64,000 bases of DNA from Candidatus Latescibacterota bacterium. Lineage in GTDB: Bacteria > Latescibacterota > UBA2968 > UBA8231. The notes beneath the pieces are model-generated. The model made no database searches and was not told where the DNA came from. It saw only the letters and a program-made list of their open reading frames with translations. Positions 58,672 to 64,000 of this stretch are shown here, piece by piece (position 1 is the first letter of the stretch; each line of letters starts with the position of its first letter). Made by a program: the position numbers and the translations under genes. Location: NCBI GenBank assembly GCA_022825185.1, contig JAJDYK010000164.1:12125-76124 (forward strand). The letters run 5' to 3'.

Positions 58672-59823
58672 TTAAAACGTCCCCTGCACGTTCATCACCT
58701 GTCCGCCCTCCTCTTTCACCTTGGAGGTGGCCACCCGCTTTTGCAATTCTTCGTAGTACAAATCCTCGGCCACCGGAATATGTACCCAATCATCCGTCCA
58801 CGTCGAAAGCAACATCGCGTTGGACAACTCCACTCCGTTGATCCCCTCGGTTCCCGCAGCCAACAGCGGCGACCCCGTGCGGATAGCCTGCACCCAGTTC
58901 TGGGTAATCCCCTTGTGCTCCTCGCCGCCGCCGCCCGGGATCTCGCACTTCCAGACCTCCGGGCTACCAAATCCATGCGGCCACTCCGCGAGGAACTTGC
59001 TCGCCGACTCGGTCGTGCGCCAAAAGGTGATTTTGCCGCCTTCCAACACCACCTTGCCGCGGTCCGCTGAAATCTCCAGCCGATTGGTCCCTGGAGCCTC
59101 GCCCGTAGAGGTGATAAAAACACCCGTAGCGCCGTTCTCGTATTCGACGTAGGCCGTTACGTCGTCTTCAACCTCAATGTCGTGGTATTGCCCAAAGCGG
59201 CAAAAGGCCCGCACCCGCTGCGGCATCCCGCAGATCCACTGCCACAGGTCGAGGTTGTGCGGACACTGGTTGGCCAACACGCCACCGCCCTCGCCGGCCC
59301 AAGTCGCCCGCCAGCCACCCGAATCGTAGTAGCTCTGGGCGCGGAACCAGTTGTTGATGATGTAAATTGTGCGCCGAATCGGCCCCAGTTCGCCGGATTC
59401 GACCAGCGACTTCAGCTTCTGGTGCTCGCCGCGCGCGCGCTGGTTGAACATCATGCCAAAGACCCGGTCGCTTTTGGACGCGGCCTCGTTCATCTCGCGG
59501 ACTTGGCGCGTATAGACTCCAGCCGGCTTCTCGCTCATCGCGTGCAGACCGTTTTCGAGCGCCTCGATCACCAGCGAGGGGTGGAAGTAGTGGGGGGTAG
59601 CGACGATCACAGCATCGACGCATTGGGCTGCAAACAGGGCATCGGCCCCGACAAACGCTTGCACGCTCTCTCCATATTTTTCTTGCACGCCTGCGAGCCG
59701 GGCCGGATCGACGTCGGCTACAGCCGCGAGTTCCGCACCGGCGATTTGGCCTTGGGAAAGATAGCTGGCGTGGCTGCTGCCCATGCCGCCGAAGCCAATG
59801 ATACCAATTCGCACCTTGTCCAT
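58672..59823 (-). CDS. Gfo/Idh/MocA family oxidoreductase
   Basis: This 383-residue enzyme has an N-terminal Rossmann fold (VRIGIIGFGGMGSSHASYLS), the catalytic lysine motif HAMSEKPAGVYTRQV and the substrate-site segment NQCPHNLDLWQWICGMPQRV typical of this branch. It is likely to act with the isomerase gene 60 bp downstream in breakdown of a sugar or inositol. The araFGH-like transporter genes lie upstream. It is the third paralogue in the window. Confidence 0.88.
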   Translation of the reverse strand: MDKVRIGIIGFGGMGSSHASYLSQGQIAGAELAAVADVDPARLAGVQEKYGESVQAFVGADALFAAQCVDAVIVATPHYFHPSLVIEALENGLHAMSEKPAGVYTRQVREMNEAASKSDRVFGMMFNQRARGEHQKLKSLVESGELGPIRRTIYIINNWFRAQSYYDSGGWRATWAGEGGGVLANQCPHNLDLWQWICGMPQRVRAFCRFGQYHDIEVEDDVTAYVEYENGATGVFITSTGEAPGTNRLEISADRGKVVLEGGKITFWRTTESASKFLAEWPHGFGSPEVWKCEIPGGGGEEHKGITQNWVQAIRTGSPLLAAGTEGINGVELSNAMLLSTWTDDWVHIPVAEDLYYEELQKRVATSKVKEEGGQVMNVQGTF

Positions 59824-59973
59824 TTCGCGCTCCTTGTCGTTATCTAGCGATGATACAGGTTCAGCTTTGGGGACTCAAAAAGGAAGTGAGTCGCCGAACA
59901 TGCCAACGAGAATATGAGCCGCAATATACCTCAAAATCCGCCGAGTGGTCAATCTCGCTGGGCGGCCAGAGGA

Positions 59974-60942
59974 TTACCTCGCACGATTCTTGAGTTGATC
60001 CAGCATAACGGCGACCAATAGGATGAAACCGCGAACCACGTTTTGATAGAACGTCGGGACGTTGAGCAAGTTCAGGGCGTTTTCAACTACGCCCATGATG
60101 AGCACGCCAGCTATGACGCAGCCAATTGACCCCACGCCGCCGGTCAAGGACACGCCACCCAAGACGCAGGCCGAGATGACTTGGAGTTCGAACATCTCAG
60201 GAGGCTTTGGCTGTCCGCTAGTCATGCGCGAGGCGAGGACCACCCCCGCGAACCCAGCCATCAGACCCTGGATACTGAAGATGATCGTCTTGAGCCGCGC
60301 GACCGGGATACCCGAGAGCCGGGCGGCCTCTTTGTTGCCGCCAATGGCCAAGGTATTGCGACCAAAGGTAGTCCGTTGGAGCAGCAATCCGAACACCACG
60401 AAGCAGACCAGCGCAATCCAGACCGGCGTCGGAACGCCTAAAAACGACGACGTACCCAAGGCGAAGAATCCCGAATCGGTAACGCCGACGGCCCGACCGC
60501 CTGAGATGATAAAGCCCAACCCGCGTACGATCTGCATCGTCGCCAGCGTCGCGATCAGCGCATTGATGCGAAATCGCGAAATCACCACGCCGTTGCAAAG
60601 CCCAACCGCGCCACCGACCAACACGCCCGCCAACATACCCAACAGGACGCTGCCCATTGCGTTAGTCACGACCGCGGCCACGACCCCCGCGCAGGCTACG
60701 ACCGAGCCGACTGACAAATCGAAATCCCCCGACGCCAAGCAGAACAGCATCGTGCATCCAACCATGCCGATCTGCGACACCGCCAACGCCAAGCCCTTCA
60801 CGTTTACCCACGAGAAAAAGTCCTCGACAAACAGCGAACACGCCGCGAACAGCACGGCGAAAACCACTAACATGCCAGCTTTCTCCCAGAGAAGTGCCAT
60901 CGCGCCGAGAGAAGCTGTTGGCGAGTTTGTAGATTCCGTCAT
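59974..60942 (-). CDS. araH: Sugar ABC transporter permease, AraH/RbsC-like
   Basis: This 322-residue permease of the ribose/arabinose/galactose group has about eight to ten helices. Signature stretches include GLALAVSQIGMVGCTMLFCL, SGDFDLSVGSVVACAGVVAA and VLGGVSLTGGVGSIGCVIAG. It forms a homodimeric channel with the AraG-like ATPase, whose gene precedes it by 23 bp. The name follows the clear AraF identity two genes upstream; sugar specificity is set by AraF. Confidence 0.88.
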   Translation of the reverse strand: MTESTNSPTASLGAMALLWEKAGMLVVFAVLFAACSLFVEDFFSWVNVKGLALAVSQIGMVGCTMLFCLASGDFDLSVGSVVACAGVVAAVVTNAMGSVLLGMLAGVLVGGAVGLCNGVVISRFRINALIATLATMQIVRGLGFIISGGRAVGVTDSGFFALGTSSFLGVPTPVWIALVCFVVFGLLLQRTTFGRNTLAIGGNKEAARLSGIPVARLKTIIFSIQGLMAGFAGVVLASRMTSGQPKPPEMFELQVISACVLGGVSLTGGVGSIGCVIAGVLIMGVVENALNLLNVPTFYQNVVRGFILLVAVMLDQLKNRAR

Positions 60943-60965
60943 CGTTCTCTTCTCCGTCAGCCGGT

Positions 60966-62474
60966 TTAAGCAGGAGACGCCGGTAGCGCCAACCGCAGGA
61001 CCTCTTCCTCGTCGGCTTCACCCCGGGCGAGAGAGGCTACGATAGCACCTTCGCGCATCACCAGCAGGCGATCCGCCACGCCGAGGGCTTCCGGGAGGTC
61101 GCTGGATGCCAACACCACCCCCACCCCGCGGTCGGCCAGATCGCGGATGATGGCGTAGATCTCGCTCTTCGCACCGACATCCACGCCGCGCGTAGGTTCG
61201 TCCAGCAGCAGCACATTGACGTCCTCAGACAGCCACCGTGCGAGAATGGTTTTTTGCTGATTTCCGCCAGACAAGTTGACTATCTTCTGCGCCACCGACG
61301 GCGTGCGAATCCCGAGCCGCTCAATCTGGTCGTGGGCGTTGCGTCTCTCCCAGGCATCGTTGACGACAAGACCCAGCCGGGCAATGCGACCACGAGCTAC
61401 GAGATTCAGGTTGTCAAGCACAGACGCCGTGGGCACGATGCCGTCCTTTTTGCGGTCTTCTGGGCAGAAGGCCACGCCGGAGCGGATCGAATCATTTGGG
61501 GAAGAGATCGAGACTTGCCGATCGCACACTTTCACCGCGCCGGCCTGCATGGGTTCCGCGCCAAACACCAAGCGCAGCAATTCGCTGCGGCCCGCGCCGA
61601 TCAACCCAAATAGGCCGACGACCTCGCCTTTCGCGACGGTGAAAGAGGCCGGCCTTGAGAGTCCCGGGCCCTCCACCCCGACAACTTCTAAGGCAATCTC
61701 TGTCTGCGTGCTGGAATGGTAATCGAAAACATCTTCGACATCGCGGCCGACCATGCGGTTGACCAGCATCTCGTGAGAGACTCCTTCCAAGGAGAGAAAC
61801 GTCTCAACGTGGCGGCCATCCCGGAGGACGGTCGCGGAGTCGCACACGCTAAACAGTTCGTCCATGCGGTGGCTGACGTAGAGCACGGAACAGCCGTTGC
61901 GCTTGAGTTCCGCCACGGTCGCAAAAAGGCGTTCTACTTCGCGGGCAGAAAGGCTGCTAGTGGGTTCGTCTAGGGCCAACACTCGTGCGCCACGAGTCAG
62001 GGCTTTGGCGATTTCGACCATCTGCCGTTGCGCGATGGGCAGGCGACCGACTTTGACGGCGGGATCGATGGCTTCACCCAAACGTTCCAAGTCGCGGTGC
62101 GCGGCTTCGCGCAGACGCCGGCGATCCACGACTCCTAGCCTTGCGGGGAGATGGCCAAGGTAGAGATTCTCGGCCACGGACATTTCGGGGACGAGCTGGA
62201 GTTCCTGATGGATGACGGCAACGCCAGCGTCCAAGGCTTCCGCAGTCGCATAAAAAACCCGTTCGCGCCCATTTAGCACCACGCTTCCAGCATCGGGCAG
62301 GTGGACGCCGCTTAAAATTTTCAGCAGCGTGGACTTCCCCGCTCCGTTCTCGCCGATCAGGGCGCGGACTTCCCCGCGGCGAACCGAAAACGAGACATCC
62401 TCTAGAGCGCGGACTCCTGGAAACGTCTTTGAGACGCCGTGGAACTCAACTACCGGAGGAGACGAGGGTTCCAA
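60966..62474 (-). CDS. araG: Sugar ABC transporter ATPase with two cassettes, AraG-like
   Basis: This 502-residue protein has two ABC domains. The first has a full Walker A (GENGAGKSTLLKIL), Q-loop and Walker B (VLALDEPTSSL). The second has the degenerate loop GLIGAGRSELLRL and the signature LSGGNQQKTILARW, with LLLDEPTRGVDVGAKSE. This pattern is typical of RbsA, MglA and AraG. The start is TTG at 62474. Gene order F-G-H and the AraF partner suggest AraG. It lies nine bases after the binding-protein gene. Confidence 0.9.
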   Translation of the reverse strand: MEPSSPPVVEFHGVSKTFPGVRALEDVSFSVRRGEVRALIGENGAGKSTLLKILSGVHLPDAGSVVLNGRERVFYATAEALDAGVAVIHQELQLVPEMSVAENLYLGHLPARLGVVDRRRLREAAHRDLERLGEAIDPAVKVGRLPIAQRQMVEIAKALTRGARVLALDEPTSSLSAREVERLFATVAELKRNGCSVLYVSHRMDELFSVCDSATVLRDGRHVETFLSLEGVSHEMLVNRMVGRDVEDVFDYHSSTQTEIALEVVGVEGPGLSRPASFTVAKGEVVGLFGLIGAGRSELLRLVFGAEPMQAGAVKVCDRQVSISSPNDSIRSGVAFCPEDRKKDGIVPTASVLDNLNLVARGRIARLGLVVNDAWERRNAHDQIERLGIRTPSVAQKIVNLSGGNQQKTILARWLSEDVNVLLLDEPTRGVDVGAKSEIYAIIRDLADRGVGVVLASSDLPEALGVADRLLVMREGAIVASLARGEADEEEVLRLALPASPA

Positions 62475-62483
62475 GACCGCGAC

Positions 62484-63506
62484 CTAATCGAGACCCAGCG
62501 TAGTCTGGATTTCTTTGTAGTTATCGCGGTAGGCCATGACGCCTGCCGTGCGCGTGTCCGCGGGCGGGGCGACGCCTTCTTTGACCCACTTGTAAAGTAG
62601 TTCCGTCGTCTCGTACCCATGACGGCGGGGGCTAATCATGCAGGTCGCGAAATACCCCGTCGGTTCCTCCTTCTCAAACTCGGTCAGCCCTGTACCAGCA
62701 CCAATGCCAATACCAATGGTCTCCGCCGCGCCAAATCCACGCCCCTCCAAGGCGCGCACCGCGCCGAGAACCCCTTCGTCATTAATCGAGAACACCAACC
62801 AGCGTTTGATCTCCGGGTATTTGGTCAGGACGATGTTGGCAGCATCGAACGCTCCTGGGATGTCGGTGGTCTTCTCCGCCCCCAAGTAAATGCGCTCCTG
62901 CGGGAAGCCAGCCTCGGCCAGCGCTCCAATCGTCCCATCGGTGCGGTCGCGCGCGGTGTCGAGTTCGTCGAACGTGATCCCGAGCGCCCCTGTCTCCTCC
63001 AACGGCCAGCCGCGGTTGGTGAACTCCTTGTGGAGTTCTCGTCCCACTTGGCGACCGATTTCCACGGCTGAAATGCCCATGTACGGGACGTCCATGAACT
63101 CGCCGTCCGCGCCGACGAACTGATCATCTACCGTGAACACTTTCATGTTATGGCTACCGGCTTTGGCCATCACGGCTGGCCCCAGCCGAACGTCGGGTGT
63201 GCAAACGACAAAGCCCTGTGCTCCCTTGGCCGCGAGGACGTCAATGGCCGCGAGGAGTTTCTCCCCGTCTGGAACGCCGATTTTGATCAGCTCAAAGCCG
63301 TACTTGTCGGCGCACTGCTGGGCGAATCTCCATTCGTTCTGGAACCACAGTTCCTCTGGCATTTTCACCAGAAATCCCAGCCGAATCTCTTCCTTGACCG
63401 ACGGCGCGGAGCCAGTTTCGGGCGATTCAGCAGTCTGCGGCCCACACCCGTTGCTCGCGACCAGCGCCAAGATCATCGCAGCTAAAGCGATAGGTCTGAT
63501 CTTCAT
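62484..63506 (-). CDS. araF: Periplasmic sugar-binding lipoprotein, AraF-like
   Basis: The ATG at 63506 follows GGAGGG. A signal ends in ASNGC, a likely lipobox, so the protein is probably membrane-tethered. The remaining sequence closely follows the L-arabinose-binding protein of E. coli: LGFLVKMPEELWFQNEWRFA, IKIGVPDGEKLLAAIDVLA, FTVDDQFVGADG, FDELDTARDRTDGT and IPGAFDAANIVLTKYPEIKR. Specificity for arabinose or a related aldose is likely but should be checked at the binding site. It is the first gene of the araFGH-like set. The protein has 340 residues. Confidence 0.9.
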   Translation of the reverse strand: MKIRPIALAAMILALVASNGCGPQTAESPETGSAPSVKEEIRLGFLVKMPEELWFQNEWRFAQQCADKYGFELIKIGVPDGEKLLAAIDVLAAKGAQGFVVCTPDVRLGPAVMAKAGSHNMKVFTVDDQFVGADGEFMDVPYMGISAVEIGRQVGRELHKEFTNRGWPLEETGALGITFDELDTARDRTDGTIGALAEAGFPQERIYLGAEKTTDIPGAFDAANIVLTKYPEIKRWLVFSINDEGVLGAVRALEGRGFGAAETIGIGIGAGTGLTEFEKEEPTGYFATCMISPRRHGYETTELLYKWVKEGVAPPADTRTAGVMAYRDNYKEIQTTLGLD

Positions 63507-63567
63507 GTGGAAGTCCCTCCGTTCACAGTTAGCCGAGACAGGTCGCGTCGTCAGCGATAATGGTCGT

Positions 63568-64000
63568 TCAGCGATCATGCGATTCCTCCGCGTGCTGTAG
63601 TATCTGTACGGATTTGAGGTTATCGGCGAACGTTTGGTTCGAGGAGTCTAATTCGACCGCACGTTTGAAGGCCTCCATGGCCCCTATCCTATTTCCCGCG
63701 AGTAGCCTGACATTGCCGATCCCATTGTGGGCAAAGGCATAGGTGGAGTCGGCGCGCAATGCGGCTCGATAGGCCCGGGCAGCCTCTTCGGGTCGATTCT
63801 GCTGCAGTAGGAGGTTTCCCAAGTTGTTGTGGGCAGCGGCAAATTCGGCATCTCGTGCGATAGCCTGTCGATAGAGCTGAATCGCTTTGTCCGTCTCACC
63901 CCGCCTCGAATACAAGCGCGCCAATTCCCGGTAGAGAGCCGGATCGGTGGGGTCGTGGCGGATCGCTTCGCGGTACTTGACAATGTCCGTGTCGATCGAT
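63568..64000 (-). CDS. TPR-repeat protein (5' end outside the window)
   Basis: The frame is open to the window edge. It holds at least four tetratricopeptide repeats of 34 residues (ALYRELARLYSRRGETDKAI, AAAHNNLGNLLLQQNRPEEA, AFAHNGIGNVRLLAGNRIGA), with the typical small and aromatic residue pattern. TPR proteins act as scaffolds, and what this one binds is not visible. It ends 61 bp before the start codon of the AraF-like gene, on the same strand. The N-terminus and any further domains are missing. Confidence 0.85.
   Translation of the reverse strand, partial: SIDTDIVKYREAIRHDPTDPALYRELARLYSRRGETDKAIQLYRQAIARDAEFAAAHNNLGNLLLQQNRPEEAARAYRAALRADSTYAFAHNGIGNVRLLAGNRIGAMEAFKRAVELDSSNQTFADNLKSVQILQHAEESHDR

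Noticed and set aside
1..64000. tRNA, rRNA and CRISPR arrays
   Set aside because: Gaps between genes are short. I saw no cloverleaf-like sequence, no conserved rRNA segment and no spaced direct repeats, but small structured RNAs could be missed by eye.

Overview
The window is GC-rich, gene-dense bacterial DNA, probably from an uncultured member of the Latescibacterota/Poribacteria type or another FCB-group lineage. The evidence is compositional and by gene content only. There are three phytanoyl-CoA dioxygenase-like proteins, three Gfo/Idh/MocA oxidoreductases, a sugar-phosphate isomerase-like enzyme, several sugar ABC transport genes, and two secreted proteins ending in a FlgD-like/type-IX-style C-terminal sorting domain (NxPNPFN motif). 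No rRNA, tRNA or CRISPR array was seen, so taxonomy stays tentative.

Region 1 (1-9.6 kb) is a defence-type island. It begins with the truncated HsdR-like motor of a type I-like restriction system carrying an unusual C-terminal AlbA_2 domain. A compact six-gene minus-strand operon follows (9538 down to 2709): XRE-ImmA/IrrE regulator/peptidase, PIN-domain protein, ComEC-like metallo-beta-lactamase (MBL), a single E2-E1-JAB fusion protein, a four-helix membrane protein and a second ComEC-like MBL. All genes overlap or lie within 6 nt of each other behind one promoter. This ubiquitin-conjugation-like operon is the most interesting system in the window. It has no obvious ubiquitin-like gene, but the PIN protein ends in Gly-Gly.

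Region 2 (10-29 kb) is mostly metabolism and envelope: PhyH and Gfo/Idh/MocA enzymes, a serine hydrolase, an AbrB-Doc toxin-antitoxin pair, an Nramp-like transporter lacking the usual metal-site residues, a ceramidase-like protein, an L,D-transpeptidase and its degenerate neighbour, an apgM-GDPD operon, a solo TnpB element wedged directly against apgM, and recJ. Region 3 (29-38 kb) holds housekeeping genes: rsmB-PASTA-rpe, then ffh-rpsP-rimM-trmD-rplS, to which a small membrane protein and a PhyH gene are coupled.

Region 4 (38-52 kb) alternates accessory modules (AAA ATPase-DUF4276, orphan BrnA antitoxin, AbiEii-like nucleotidyltransferase, several XRE/HicB modules) with metabolism and the conserved tesA/ybbA/ybbP group. 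At 49.4-50.6 kb two related transposase-free insertion cassettes are nested. Each has 21-nt inverted ends, an 8-bp target duplication and one passenger gene. At 51.8 kb a truncated hicA is fused back to back with a truncated DNA methylase gene.

Region 5 (52-64 kb) is sugar uptake and catabolism on the minus strand. It includes a permease next to a substrate-binding-protein/permease fusion, a CBM9-like secreted protein with a clear terminator, an MBL-isochorismatase fusion, an isomerase, a Gfo/Idh/MocA enzyme, an araFGH-like transporter and a TPR protein that runs off the end.
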